The notes: generated from the letters alone by a model not told the origin. 64,000 nucleotides of DNA from Paenibacillus thalictri (GCF_004307995.1 NZ_SIRE01000015.1:1-64000), one strand, 5' to 3'. Shown: positions 9,338 to 18,607, numbered from the stretch's first letter. Program-made: numbers and translations.

Positions 9338-9937
9338 TTATTCCCAAGGGATAATCTGAAGATCAGGCCAAATTTGTATCCAGCGGGCGACCTTACCTTC
9401 ATAAATATCCTTGGTGATTTGCTTTTTGTTGGCCTTAACGACTTTGCCCAACAGGTCGTCCAAGCCAAAGGGAGCGTAAATATTCCATCCATCGCGCTGT
9501 TTTCGTACGCCTATCGCGGTGGCTGTCGTTGGCCAAGTCCGGATCGCTGCCTCTAGCGATGCATACGGTACAATATCATATCCGAAATGCTGCTTATACC
9601 AAAGGTGGACTCTCGCCTGATTTTTAACGTCAAGCTCGACGGGAAGATGATGAAACAGGTCCTGTACACGGCAAATCATCCTTTCTTCCGCCGCGGCGCT
9701 TACATCCTCATCAAAATAAACCCAATCGATATCTTTAATGCCGTGATGCGGCGGCCTCCCGCTTAAGGTGTTCCATACCGTTTGAGCAATACAGCCCGCG
9801 CCGATATAATACTGGTCTAGACCAAGCTCCGGCGACTTGCGCAGCACCTCGTCGAGCAGTTCATTCCGGGCAATCATTTTGGTCAGCGCATCTAACTGCT
9901 CCGACAAAATTGTATTACATTCGTCATGCGAGGGCAT
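9338..9937 (-). CDS. Nucleotidyltransferase-fold family protein (NTP_transf_6 type)
   Basis: A 199-residue protein resembling the uncharacterised nucleotidyltransferase family COG3575/PF06042: a glycine-rich helix start (YYIGAGCIAQTVWN) followed by the acidic metal-binding motif DIDWVYFDED near residues 69-78, and a second acidic site in LDVKNQARVHLWY. The family's substrate is not known. GGGGAG lies upstream of the ATG. It sits between the thioesterase gene and a tiny ORF and may share their transcript. Confidence 0.85.
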   Translation of the reverse strand: MPSHDECNTILSEQLDALTKMIARNELLDEVLRKSPELGLDQYYIGAGCIAQTVWNTLSGRPPHHGIKDIDWVYFDEDVSAAAEERMICRVQDLFHHLPVELDVKNQARVHLWYKQHFGYDIVPYASLEAAIRTWPTTATAIGVRKQRDGWNIYAPFGLDDLLGKVVKANKKQITKDIYEGKVARWIQIWPDLQIIPWE

Positions 9938-9951
9938 CAGTTTCTTCTCCC

Positions 9952-10113
9952 CTACAGCTCAATGGGCTGATTGTTTTGGTCCAAATACTGAATGTCCGAA
10001 CCTGTCGGAAACACAAAGCAGATCTGACTTTCCGCTTTTAGAAAGACGCCTTCCTTCGTTTTATAAGCGTGAATTTTATCGGCGGCAATCGCCGAATCGG
10101 CAATAAATTCCAC
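9952..10113 (-). CDS. Small hypothetical protein, 53 residues
   Basis: A short open frame from a GTG at 10113 (or a CTG three bases earlier) to a TAG at 9952, with AGGAGAG about eleven bases upstream. The translation begins VEFIADSAIAADKIHAY and ends YLDQNNQPIEL. Codon choice resembles the neighbours and the frame fills the gap between two minus-strand genes. I do not recognise it. It could be a real small protein or the remnant of a longer gene. Confidence 0.5.
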   Translation of the reverse strand: MEFIADSAIAADKIHAYKTKEGVFLKAESQICFVFPTGSDIQYLDQNNQPIEL

Positions 10114-10140
10114 CAGACACTTATCTCTCCTAGTGGAGGT

Positions 10141-10749
10141 TCAAATTTCCGTGGGTAGTCCATGAGCGTACATTTGCAAGCAGTCCTCATTATTCGCAAG
10201 CACATTCATCGTCTTCGGATGCGGCCTCGCGAAAATCGTCGGATAATCGACTTCCCCCAGCTCCGTCCTGACCGGAAAAGCAAGCTGTTCCCGCTCCAGC
10301 GAAAACTGTGCGTCCACTCCTTCTTTATTGCCGCGCGCATCCAAACGAACCCAGCGTTGATGGCTCTCCAGGTATACCGCGTTTAGCGCATGGATGCAGT
10401 ACCCTGTCTCCGGCTCGTCCCCAAGCGTCAATCGCTGGTAGCAAAATCCCGTAGGAACTCCATTTGCCCGCAGTAATGCCGCAAGCAGATTGGACTTGGC
10501 GTAGCAGATGCCTTCCGCATAAGTCAATACCTCGGATGCTTTCCGTGTGACCCGCCTGCTCTGAATATCCCACGAATGATTGATTTGATCACGGACAAAT
10601 TCGTATGCAGCTTGGACGAAATCTATCTCTGTTTGCGCGTGTGTTGCCAGTTCCGCCGCTTTATCCCGTACTGCCGGGTGGCTAAAGTCAAGTTCTTCAG
10701 TTTCGGGTAGGAAGTCTTTGAGGTTGTCAGATTCGATGGAAAAGACCAT
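10141..10749 (-). CDS. Transglutaminase-like cysteine peptidase-fold protein
   Basis: A 202-residue protein with a full catalytic triad of the transglutaminase-core fold: Cys82 in EGICYAKS, His120 in YCIHALNAVYL and Asp137 in WVRLDARGNK. Bacterial members act as peptidases or peptide-modifying enzymes; the substrate here is unknown. There is no signal peptide, so it should be cytoplasmic. A GGAGATG lies upstream of the ATG. It is the first gene of a minus-strand group that continues into the 53-residue ORF and the nucleotidyltransferase gene. Confidence 0.85.
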   Translation of the reverse strand: MVFSIESDNLKDFLPETEELDFSHPAVRDKAAELATHAQTEIDFVQAAYEFVRDQINHSWDIQSRRVTRKASEVLTYAEGICYAKSNLLAALLRANGVPTGFCYQRLTLGDEPETGYCIHALNAVYLESHQRWVRLDARGNKEGVDAQFSLEREQLAFPVRTELGEVDYPTIFARPHPKTMNVLANNEDCLQMYAHGLPTEI

Positions 10750-10871
10750 AGCAATGATTCATCTCCTTAAGTATCTATAAGTGACCGGATATGATTTGGC
10801 TTTCGAGTTTGTTTTGTTAACTTCATTAAAGTCCATTATGCCATAATGTGGATTGACTTGAAATTCCCGAC

Positions 10872-10910
10872 CCGCAAAAATATAAAAACCACATGCTTTT
10901 GGCACGTGGT
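10872..10910 (-). terminator. Intrinsic terminator after the GRAM-domain gene
   Basis: A 9-bp stem (ACCACGTGC with GCATGTGGT on the minus strand) with a five-base loop, followed by TTTTTATATTTTT. It lies 20 bases past the stop of the gene at 10930. Confidence 0.8.
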
Positions 10911-10929
10911 CAATACATTAAAACTCCCA

Positions 10930-11250
10930 TCAATTCCCGGGGACGGCGGCGATCATCGCGTTAATGTGGCTGATTACATTATCCCTTTTGTTGACGACAA
11001 ACTTGTACTCCTGGCCCGACTTGTCCTTCACCGTGATCCCATTGGGCACGATCAGCAGCGTATTCCGCTTCTCCACTACCGCGATGTCCGCAATCCGGAT
11101 ACTGAGCGGCTGGCTCTGAATATTGATGCTGTGCGGTTCGAACTTCAGGACCTCGCTGGTTATGTGCATCTTCCCTCCTACTGCTTCAATGCCTCTGAAC
11201 AGATTGGCGTTTACATTCATAGCCGAATTGTTTTGTTGGTTTACCTGCAC
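10930..11250 (-). CDS. GRAM/PH-like domain protein
   Basis: A 106-residue soluble protein of mostly beta-strands with a C-terminal helix, resembling bacterial GRAM-domain proteins (GGKMHITSEVLKFEPHSIN, later GQEYKFVVNKRDNVISHI). The GTG at 11250 has AAGGAGG nine bases upstream. The first 15 residues are Asn/Gln-rich. In Firmicutes such proteins are usually uncharacterised and may bind lipids or membranes. It is a single gene with its own terminator. Confidence 0.7.
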   Translation of the reverse strand: MQVNQQNNSAMNVNANLFRGIEAVGGKMHITSEVLKFEPHSINIQSQPLSIRIADIAVVEKRNTLLIVPNGITVKDKSGQEYKFVVNKRDNVISHINAMIAAVPGN

Positions 11251-11313
11251 CTGATGCCGCCTCCTTTTTCATATTATCGAAAATCCGGTCAACCCGGACC
11301 TGCGAACAGGAGA

Positions 11314-11700
11314 TTAGCTAACGATAGCTTGAACCTCGATCTCCACCAGAAGTTCCGGGTCGATTAACGCACTGACTTGAACCATTGTCGCCGCCGGCCG
11401 AATCTGTTTAAAAAATTCGCCGTGAGCCTTCCCGATTTCTTCCCAGCGGGAGATGTCCGTTACGTACATTCTCGTACGAACAACATCGTTCATGCTTGCC
11501 CCAAGCTTGTTCAAAATCTGCTCGATGAGCTGCAGCACAAACTTCGTTTGCTCATACGCACTGCCCCTGCCTACTACGACGCCGTCTTTTACCGCGGTCG
11601 TACCTGCGACCTCAATCATATTGCCTATTTTGACCGCTCTGCTGTAGCCTACAACAGGCTCCCAAGGCGAACCTGTAGGTAAGTTGATCCGTTCTGTCAT
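11314..11700 (-). CDS. RidA/YjgF family protein
   Basis: A 128-residue member of the RidA (YjgF/YER057c) family, which hydrolyses reactive enamine or imine intermediates such as 2-aminoacrylate. Family features are the YSRAVKIGNMIEVAGTTA start, the conserved Arg of VVRTRMYVTD and the C-terminal PELLVEIEVQAIV. The ATG at 11700 is favoured because GAGG is nine bases upstream; an in-frame GTG at 11709 overlaps it. A second RidA relative lies at 55235. Confidence 0.9.
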   Translation of the reverse strand: MTERINLPTGSPWEPVVGYSRAVKIGNMIEVAGTTAVKDGVVVGRGSAYEQTKFVLQLIEQILNKLGASMNDVVRTRMYVTDISRWEEIGKAHGEFFKQIRPAATMVQVSALIDPELLVEIEVQAIVS

Positions 11701-11780
11701 TCCCTTCACCTCAAGTACTTCATAAAATCAGTTATCTGCATTAACTATCAGGTCGTTGCCCTGAGTGATAATAAAAATAA

Positions 11781-12100
11781 TTAAGGTTCTATGGGATACC
11801 CACTTCTTCCGTGCAACTCGGTTTGATGCTCTTTGCTGATGACATAGGTACCTGAAATGATGTCATGCAGCGCCTGTTTTTTGTTTGTAAAACCGGCCAT
11901 CATAAAACCAAATAACAGCGGAATGACGGAAATAATCGTGCACCAATGGATTCTTCGTCCATACTGTCCAGCAGCACAGACTGCAGCAGGAACGAAATCA
12001 CTGACCAAATGATAATCACAAACACCGTGATAACAGATACAATCGCATAGTCAATGAAATGCGCCGCGACGCGTTTCCAAACCCAACGTACTCCGGAATG
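11781..12100 (-). pseudogene. Broken RDD-family membrane protein gene
   Basis: Two reading frames together make an RDD-domain protein. The upstream part (about 12100-11950) reads VWKRVAAHFIDYAIV followed by a membrane helix. The downstream part, in another frame, reads a second hydrophobic helix then FTNKKQALHDIISGTYVI, the typical end of the domain. The switch falls near 11940-11960, and the upstream frame has no ATG, GTG or TTG start after its preceding stop. The last codons of the DinB gene overlap this frame. It is either a pseudogene or carries sequencing errors. Confidence 0.6.
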
Positions 12101-12101
12101 T

Positions 12102-12626
12102 TTACCACCCCATTCTATCCTTTAAAGACGTGATCTGAGCAACATGATGCCGGTGATGCCATACAAATCTTTGTAGAGCTATATCAAGCGTAATACTGCC
12201 TAGCAATTGGGTAGTTATCGTTTTGCTAAAATCAGAAGGGTTTAAACTTCGAAGTAAAATGACAAACCTGTTGTGGAGAGCTTCAAGCAGCAAAAGCGAG
12301 GTTTCCGGCGGAACGTCTTTGTAATCGTCAAGCTCCGCCCAAAGGTCTTCACGATACGTGCTTATGAGCGGGTTATCTTCCGTGAGCCCCCTCTTAAACC
12401 GCAGATACGCATTCATATCGTTATCGGCCAGATGATGCACGACTTGCTGAACGGTCCAGCCTTGAGGGCGATAGGGAGTATACAACTGCTCAGAGTGGAG
12501 ACCGCCTAGCACATTGCGAAGTGTCGGTACCAACTCTCTGATTTCATCTATACAACCGGTGCGTTGTTCGAAAGTCGGATGCGGAATCGGTTCAAAACGA
12601 CCGATTGGAAACCGTAAATGATCCAT
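12102..12626 (-). CDS. DinB-superfamily YfiT-like putative metal-dependent hydrolase
   Basis: A 174-residue four-helix protein like B. subtilis YfiT. The metal-binding histidines are visible in VVHHLADNDMNAY and in the C-terminal WHHRHHVAQI. The family fold also includes thiol transferases, so the hydrolase name is only traditional. I chose the ATG at 12626 because GAGGAGAGG is four to five bases upstream; the longer frame to 12755 has no comparable site. It ends in the start of the broken RDD gene. Confidence 0.85.
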   Translation of the reverse strand: MDHLRFPIGRFEPIPHPTFEQRTGCIDEIRELVPTLRNVLGGLHSEQLYTPYRPQGWTVQQVVHHLADNDMNAYLRFKRGLTEDNPLISTYREDLWAELDDYKDVPPETSLLLLEALHNRFVILLRSLNPSDFSKTITTQLLGSITLDIALQRFVWHHRHHVAQITSLKDRMGW

Positions 12627-12753
12627 AACGCCTCTCCTCGACAAATTTAGTACTAAGGACCGATCCATAAATATCCATTTATAACCATTATACAAGCATA
12701 ACCGCGTATACGCCATCGTCATCTTTAGGGCGTTCTTTTGCAAGCATACATGC

Positions 12754-12782
12754 AAAAAATCCGCAGAGACTGCGGATTTTTT
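12754..12782. terminator. Bidirectional terminator after the glycosidase gene
   Basis: A perfect 13-bp stem AAAAAATCCGCAG with loop AGA, T-rich in both directions. It lies 20 bases after the stop of the glycosidase gene and closes the glycan-use locus. Confidence 0.9.
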
Positions 12783-12802
12783 AAATGGCCGTTATTAAGA
12801 AT

Positions 12803-15052
12803 TCAACGTATCTCCAGCACATTGTGGATATGCAGCTTGGGGACAACAACTTTGACGGCTTGGCCGTCCCTTTTCACGTCCAGCGGATGCCCTTCCGGCT
12901 GCAATACGACACTTGTCACATTCGTATCGTACAGCGTTACCTTGATATCGTGCACCGGAGTGATGCTTTCGATCGGATCGTAAAACGACTTTTTCCGGTT
13001 GCCGGAATGGCCGTTCTGAAAGTTAATGAGATGAAGGAAGCGCACACCGTCCCTTTCCATCATATTCGCTTCGACCGTGACAGGAGCCTCCATTGAAAAC
13101 AGCTTGCCAGTGTCGTATTTGTTCAGCAGGTTATCGACGATCCGGCGCAGCCAGAAATGATTATTATCCCAAAATGCCGTAAAAATCGGCGCAGCGATAT
13201 ACAGCGCAGTCCCGCTGCCGTAGCGGTTGACCGTGATCGCCGGAAAATCGCTGATTCTGCCCGCAGGCGGAATCGGATGACGGAACGCGCGCTGCGGCGC
13301 CGGCACGGTGAGCGGCCATTGCACTGAACTCAAAGTTTCCGCCGTCGACGGCTTCACCTTCAGAAACGGAGCTTCCACCAGCTGCGGAATCGCCGCTGTT
13401 CCTTGCCACAGCTCGTCATGTTCAGTCATATAAGCAAAAGGATACGGCGTCCGGTCCAAATAGTTGACGCCAAGCACCTCTGCGAGTAAAAAGTTGGCCG
13501 GCGAAGGCAAAGGCGCTCCCGGAGTACCTTGTACGCCGGGCCCGCCGGATGTGCCAAGTTCGCCGCTGTTCGCCGCTGCGCTCCGTGCCGCCAAGCTATC
13601 CGCTGTGCCTAAAGAGCTTCCTGCTGCTCCTGACGCACCGGACAATCCCATGACGGCGGATGCCCCTGCCTGACTCGTGACACCCGCTCCTCCCGGGCCG
13701 GCATGACCGCCTCCGAATGCCGCGCCGCCGCGTCCCGCGCTTAAAGTGGCATTGCCCGCCGCCAGAAGCAGGCCGCCGCCGCGCACAAACTCGGCGATCC
13801 GCTCCGCGGACCTCTCGCTGAGCCGCACCGTCTCCGGCAGCACTACCACCTTGTAGGCCGAAAGGTCGGGGAAATCGTCGTTATAAAATATATCGAATTG
13901 ATGATGGCCTTCGATCAGCATTTTGGCCGCGCCGAGTGTTGCCGAATCGCCCTGCTCGAAATACCAGTTTTCCGTGTAGCCTCCGATCAGCGCCGCATGT
14001 TTGCTGCTTTGCGCACCGATACACAGCTCCTCGCGCTGCTCGACAAAAGCAAACGCCTCACCGATCACATCGTAAACGCCGCTTTGCAGCTTGCCGCTGG
14101 GCAGCACCTGATCGCCGACGTTGATAATGCCGCCGTTAGCCATGATGGCGGCAAATTCATATTTCAGCTGCTCCGCCGTCTTGCAGCTCATCAGCCCCCA
14201 GCCTTCCGTGAAACGGACGGTCATGATTTGCACCGGCACCGGAAGGTTGCGCACAAACCGCGAGCGGATCGAATGACACAGGAATGTGCCGGAAGCCGGC
14301 TGCGACTCCCACAGGCCGTAATCGCTGGTCGCGTTGATATCGGCCGGCTCGCCCATTTTCCAGGCGCCGTTGCAGTTGACGAGCACCTCGGGGCGAATGG
14401 ACTTAACCACATCGTAAATTTCCTGCATGCAGCGGGCGGCCGACTGCTTGGAGAATTGCACGACCGTTTGGCGGTCGGTTGCATACAGCTCCGGAGTCAG
14501 CTCCCTTCCGTATTCCTCGGCGAATTTCTTTTTGCAGTAAGAACAGAAGCAGTGATGGTCCCAGAAATAAGGAATATCGAGCAAATAACCGTCCATCGGG
14601 TATTTCTCGGTGATCTCCTTAATCTGCGGAATGACCAGTTCCTCGCGGTACGGGCTGTTGATGCACGGCAGCTCCCATACGTTCCCTTTGCCGCCCCGCT
14701 TATTGCCATCCTTGTCGATCTGGTACCAGTCGGGATTATGCTCCACGGCGTAAGCGTCCGTACCCAGCGAGTAATATGCGATCACCTTGATCCCGTGCTT
14801 GTGCGCCTCCTCCAGCACTTCGCCGAAGAAGTCCTCCTTCAGCCCGCTGTGCTTATGTCCGACCGAATTATCGTAAAAGGCGTTGCCGAAATGGCACTTG
14901 GTAAAAATGCCGACGACGTTGACCTTGGCCCGCACGAATTCGGCCACAAATTCCTTAGCGTTGAACCCTTTAATCGCATCATATGGAAATTCAGGCATAT
15001 GAAAATCGACATGAACCTGCCGGATATGCCGGCTGAACCAGTTTTTGTCCAC
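12803..15052 (-). CDS. Putative glycoside hydrolase (GHL6-like) with trimerisation-type domain
   Basis: A 749-residue cytoplasmic protein with no signal peptide. Residues about 10-330 form a TIM-barrel like hypothetical glycosyl hydrolase 6 and alpha-fucosidase or beta-galactosidase relatives: HVDFHMPEFPYD, VNVVGIFTKCHFG, GYLLDIPYFWDHHCFC, and TEGWGLMSC at the active-site end. Residues about 360-640 resemble the beta-galactosidase trimerisation domain (YKVVVLPETVRLSE, FVRGGGLLLAAGNATLS). Inside that domain, residues about 437-520 are a Gly/Ala/Ser-rich low-complexity insertion. The GTG has GAGAGGGG ten bases upstream. It lies downstream of sulfatase and ABC-transport genes, so it probably cleaves an imported, possibly desulfated, oligosaccharide. 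Confidence 0.75.
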   Translation of the reverse strand: MDKNWFSRHIRQVHVDFHMPEFPYDAIKGFNAKEFVAEFVRAKVNVVGIFTKCHFGNAFYDNSVGHKHSGLKEDFFGEVLEEAHKHGIKVIAYYSLGTDAYAVEHNPDWYQIDKDGNKRGGKGNVWELPCINSPYREELVIPQIKEITEKYPMDGYLLDIPYFWDHHCFCSYCKKKFAEEYGRELTPELYATDRQTVVQFSKQSAARCMQEIYDVVKSIRPEVLVNCNGAWKMGEPADINATSDYGLWESQPASGTFLCHSIRSRFVRNLPVPVQIMTVRFTEGWGLMSCKTAEQLKYEFAAIMANGGIINVGDQVLPSGKLQSGVYDVIGEAFAFVEQREELCIGAQSSKHAALIGGYTENWYFEQGDSATLGAAKMLIEGHHQFDIFYNDDFPDLSAYKVVVLPETVRLSERSAERIAEFVRGGGLLLAAGNATLSAGRGGAAFGGGHAGPGGAGVTSQAGASAVMGLSGASGAAGSSLGTADSLAARSAAANSGELGTSGGPGVQGTPGAPLPSPANFLLAEVLGVNYLDRTPYPFAYMTEHDELWQGTAAIPQLVEAPFLKVKPSTAETLSSVQWPLTVPAPQRAFRHPIPPAGRISDFPAITVNRYGSGTALYIAAPIFTAFWDNNHFWLRRIVDNLLNKYDTGKLFSMEAPVTVEANMMERDGVRFLHLINFQNGHSGNRKKSFYDPIESITPVHDIKVTLYDTNVTSVVLQPEGHPLDVKRDGQAVKVVVPKLHIHNVLEIR

Positions 15053-15279
15053 TGTAGGAATACCCCTCTCATTTCTTCAAGCTGCCAATCCTGCATACCG
15101 CACAGTTGTTGCATCGCGAAATCGACCTCTTCGCACTACGCCCGGCTATTGACCCGCGCGATCCGCGACGATTCGCATGCTTCCATGTCTGCAGGCTTTT
15201 TGTATGTTCTCACGCCACGTTCTGTTCCCGCGCGGGTGTTTGCTGCAAGAAGGCAGACCGCCAGGCCGGCACACACGCC
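15053..15279. other. Gap between sulfatase and glycosidase genes
   Basis: 227 bases with no convincing ORF, terminator or promoter. The two genes probably share one minus-strand transcript. Confidence 0.4.
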
Positions 15280-16731
15280 TTATAAAACGCTCCCCCTATC
15301 ATCCGGAACGGACTGCATGTTGCACAGCAAACGCCGCAGCAGCTTCTCCTTCATATCTGCCAAAAGACCGCCGTACGCCGGATCGTCAGCCAAATTGCGC
15401 CGCTCGTACGGATCCTCCTGCAGGTCGTATAGCGAAATCCGGTCGGGAGGCAGATTGACCGGGCGGCCAAATGCAGGTCCGTGGAACGGCGAAGCTTGCA
15501 GCTCGTTGCGGGTGTCGCGGGTCAAATCGCCGAACATCAGCTTGTACCTTCCGTCATACAGCATTTTGTCGCTGCCCATCTCGCAATAGGCATCATTGCG
15601 GTGTGTGTCCGTTTGTCCAAGAAGCAGCGGCTGTAAGCTCCTGCCCTGGTCGTAATAGTGGCTGGGGCAGCCTGCAAAACCGCATACCGTCTGCCCGATG
15701 TCGATCAGCTCAGCAATCGCATCGCTGGCTGCGCCCGCGCGAATACCCGGTCCGGCAGCGATAAACGGCACGTGTACGGAACCTTCGTACAGATTGATCT
15801 TGCCCCAGAACCCGTGATCTCCGGCGTTATCGCCGTGGTCGGACGTATATATAATGACGGTATTGTCCAGTTGTCCTTGCTCTTCAAGTGTTTGCAGCAC
15901 CAGCCCGATCTGGCAATCCACCTCGGTGATGCAGGCGGCGTAAGCCAGCCACTTCTCCCGGTCCCGCTGCTGCCATGCCGCATCCGGCGGCCCCGGGTAA
16001 GCGGAGGCAGTGGACGGCAAGGCGTCTTCCCTCTGCCCATACATATCCCTGTACCGCTGCGGCGCATCGTACGGATCGTGCGGCCCGACAAAACCCAAAT
16101 GCAAATAAAACGGCTTGGACCGGGGCGTCTGGGCCAAAAACTCACGCGCTTGGCCGGCGATGTAGGCATCCTGGGTCCACGTCTCGTCCCACGGCCACGG
16201 CTCCTGCGGCCGCATCGTGCCGTTGTTCTGGCGGAACCGCCCCGTCCAGCCGCGATAGTCGTCGGCGATGCCTTTCTCCCGCAGGAAGCGGACGTATTGG
16301 CATTCGCAGCCGATGCTGCCGCTGCCCATTTTGCCCGACGTTTCATGCACATGCTCGAACCCGAGCCGATGCACATCCTGCTCATGCCCGACAAAATCGG
16401 CATCCCACACATGCACGTGATGATGCAGCTTGCCGATCATCGCCGTATGGTAACCGGCATTCCGCAGCTCATGCAGAAAAGTCGGGGCGTCCGGATCAAC
16501 CGGGTGGCGGTTCGTGAAGCAGCCGGTATTCATCGCGTACCGGCCTGTCGTGATCGCGATGCGGGAGGGCACGCACAGCGGCGTGTTGCAGTATACCCGC
16601 TCCAGCCTCGTCCCCCACTGCGCCAAACGGTCCAAATTGGGCGTGATCACCTGTTCCGCTCCTGCACAGCCCATATAATCCCAGCGGTGATGATCGGAGG
16701 TAATCAGAATAATATTCGGTTTGGTTTCCAT
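15280..16731 (-). CDS. Sulfatase, formylglycine-dependent
   Basis: A 483-residue alkaline-phosphatase-superfamily sulfatase. The start METKPNIILITSDHHRWDYMG supplies metal-binding acids, and Cys53 in LCVPSR is the residue to be converted to formylglycine (C-x-P-S-R). Later motifs are GKLHHHVHVWD and IYTSDHGDNAGDHGFWGKINLYE. No signal peptide is seen, so it should act in the cytoplasm on imported sulfated sugars. It needs a maturation enzyme (anSME or FGE), which is not in this window. The ATG at 16731 has AAAGGAG eight bases upstream; the longer frame to 16818 is not supported. It lies between the binding-protein and glycosidase genes. Confidence 0.9.
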   Translation of the reverse strand: METKPNIILITSDHHRWDYMGCAGAEQVITPNLDRLAQWGTRLERVYCNTPLCVPSRIAITTGRYAMNTGCFTNRHPVDPDAPTFLHELRNAGYHTAMIGKLHHHVHVWDADFVGHEQDVHRLGFEHVHETSGKMGSGSIGCECQYVRFLREKGIADDYRGWTGRFRQNNGTMRPQEPWPWDETWTQDAYIAGQAREFLAQTPRSKPFYLHLGFVGPHDPYDAPQRYRDMYGQREDALPSTASAYPGPPDAAWQQRDREKWLAYAACITEVDCQIGLVLQTLEEQGQLDNTVIIYTSDHGDNAGDHGFWGKINLYEGSVHVPFIAAGPGIRAGAASDAIAELIDIGQTVCGFAGCPSHYYDQGRSLQPLLLGQTDTHRNDAYCEMGSDKMLYDGRYKLMFGDLTRDTRNELQASPFHGPAFGRPVNLPPDRISLYDLQEDPYERRNLADDPAYGGLLADMKEKLLRRLLCNMQSVPDDRGSVL

Positions 16732-16850
16732 CAGACATGCTCCTTTGCAGGGAGACTGCCGGAGGAGTCGCCACACGGGCTCTTCAGGCAGTCTCATTGT
16801 TCGGATCGTCAAATTCATTTCAAAGTGCTTAATGGTTTACCAGTGTCAGC

Positions 16851-18446
16851 TTATTTTTTCTGAAACTTAGCGTACTCCGCATTATATTCTTCGATAATCT
16901 TATCTCCGCCGCTTGTTTTCCATTGGTCAATCGCTTTTTTCCAACCCGCGTCGTCGATTTCCCCGTAAATGTATTTAACCCTCGCGTCGTTAATCAATTT
17001 GTCCAGTTCGCTGCCCTTTTCGATTTGCGTGTTAGAAACAAGCGGAAGCGTCGGGTTCGGCACGGCGATCGATGTGTTTTCCACGTACGTCTTGTTCACC
17101 TTTTCGTCCATCGGCGAGCCCGTCATCAGCTTTGGTTTCCAATCGGTAATAAGCAGCTCGATCACGGACGTCACTTCGTCGTCGTACAACTTCTGATCGG
17201 TACGCACCGGCTTGCCGTTTTCCATTTTAAAATGGCGCCCCTCAATGCCGTTGACCAAAAACTGCTCCATCTTCGGATCGGACAGCTTGTTGATGAATTC
17301 AAGCACGTCCTTCAGCTCGGCTTCCGTCTTGATGCTTGATTTCGGGAACATGTACATGCCGTTGAAGCCGTTGGAAGCAAACACTCTCTCCCCCTTAGGC
17401 CCTTTAATGCGCGTGACAAAATCGAGCTTCGCATTCGGATTGGCCTGATACAGCGCGGTCCAGTTCGGAATCGTGGCATGCGCCACGACAGCGGGGTACA
17501 TGCCGCCTTTTTCCTTGGCGATCGCATCCCATGCCTGACCCTGCTGCACGGCGGCAAAATCCTGATTCATCAGCTTTTCGCTAAACAGTTTGCGGTAAAA
17601 CTTCATTGCATCCATGTATTCGTCAGTCGTAAAGTCCGGGAACAATTTGCCGTCTTTGACCCCAAAGCCGTTAGGCGCCCCGAACCACGCAAGCGCATTG
17701 CCGAAGCCCTGTTGGCTGACAAGCTTGGGCATAAACTCGACCAGGCCGTACGTGTCCTTTTTGCCATTCTTGTCAGGATCCTGCTCCGTAAACGCTTTCG
17801 CCATATTGTACACGTCGTCGATTGTTTCCGGCGGTTTCAGGCCCAGGTTGTCAAGCCAATCCTTGCGGTACAGCAGCATCTGCAAGCCCAGCGGACGCTG
17901 GTGCGGCATGCCGTACAGCTTGCCGTCAGTTGAGGCGTTGTAGGTGGTCTGCTCGTTGTACAGATTTTTCAAATTCGGATAATCCTTCAGATAAGGGCCA
18001 ACTTCCCAGAACAAACCCGAACGGACCCCTGACAAAATGGTCGAAAGCTTGTTGTTCTGCACGTTCATTACCATCGGCAGCTGACCGGAAGCAATCGTGG
18101 CGTTGATTTTATTGTCGTAAGCGGAGTTGGGCACCCAGGTGATGTCCAGCTTGGTGTTGGTCATCTCTTCGATTTTCTGCACCATGATGTTGTCTTTTTT
18201 CGGCGGCTCGGCAAAATAATACACCATCATCAGACTGATCTTCTTCGGCTCTTTCGGCTGCTCTTTAGGCTGTTCCTTGGGCTGCTGGGCTGCCGGCGCT
18301 GCGGGCGCCGCCCCCTGCCCGGTTGATGCGCTTTTGTCTGCCGGCGCAGTTGCACCGCCTCCCCCGCCGCAGCCTACGAGCATCGTCACTGCCACGATAG
18401 CCGGACTGATTCGCGCGAGTCCTTTCATCAGCTTGCTGTTGTCCAT
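16851..18446 (-). CDS. Extracellular solute-binding lipoprotein, carbohydrate ABC transporter
   Basis: A 531-residue lipoprotein of the LipO/YtcQ type common in Paenibacillus. The lipobox LVGC places the acylated Cys at residue 26, followed by a Gly, Ala and Pro-Lys-Glu-Gln-rich linker to about residue 60 and a large two-lobe binding domain. It should capture oligosaccharides for the LplB/LplC permeases upstream. The ATG at 18446 has GGAGGGG six bases upstream. The ATPase is not encoded nearby; such systems usually share an MsmX-type ATPase (known for the family). Confidence 0.9.
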   Translation of the reverse strand: MDNSKLMKGLARISPAIVAVTMLVGCGGGGGATAPADKSASTGQGAAPAAPAAQQPKEQPKEQPKEPKKISLMMVYYFAEPPKKDNIMVQKIEEMTNTKLDITWVPNSAYDNKINATIASGQLPMVMNVQNNKLSTILSGVRSGLFWEVGPYLKDYPNLKNLYNEQTTYNASTDGKLYGMPHQRPLGLQMLLYRKDWLDNLGLKPPETIDDVYNMAKAFTEQDPDKNGKKDTYGLVEFMPKLVSQQGFGNALAWFGAPNGFGVKDGKLFPDFTTDEYMDAMKFYRKLFSEKLMNQDFAAVQQGQAWDAIAKEKGGMYPAVVAHATIPNWTALYQANPNAKLDFVTRIKGPKGERVFASNGFNGMYMFPKSSIKTEAELKDVLEFINKLSDPKMEQFLVNGIEGRHFKMENGKPVRTDQKLYDDEVTSVIELLITDWKPKLMTGSPMDEKVNKTYVENTSIAVPNPTLPLVSNTQIEKGSELDKLINDARVKYIYGEIDDAGWKKAIDQWKTSGGDKIIEEYNAEYAKFQKK

Positions 18447-18607
18447 TCTTGTCCCCTCCATTTTTGGTTTAATTGCAGTTGGTGGCTTTGATGCAGTTGG
18501 TGGTTTGATGCGGTTGGTGTTTATTGCAGTTGCTCTATTGCAGTTTCATTTAACGCCTTTAATTACTATTACTACTACTTACAGGATCTGCCCGGCGTGA
18601 CTTGTTT

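Noticed and set aside
13898..15589. 563-codon plus-strand ORF over the glycosidase and sulfatase genes
   Set aside because: The opposite strand has complete enzyme motifs; this frame shows none and crosses a gene boundary.
15658..16863. 401-codon plus-strand ORF opposite the sulfatase gene
   Set aside because: Antisense shadow. The minus strand carries the sulfatase motifs and a ribosome site.
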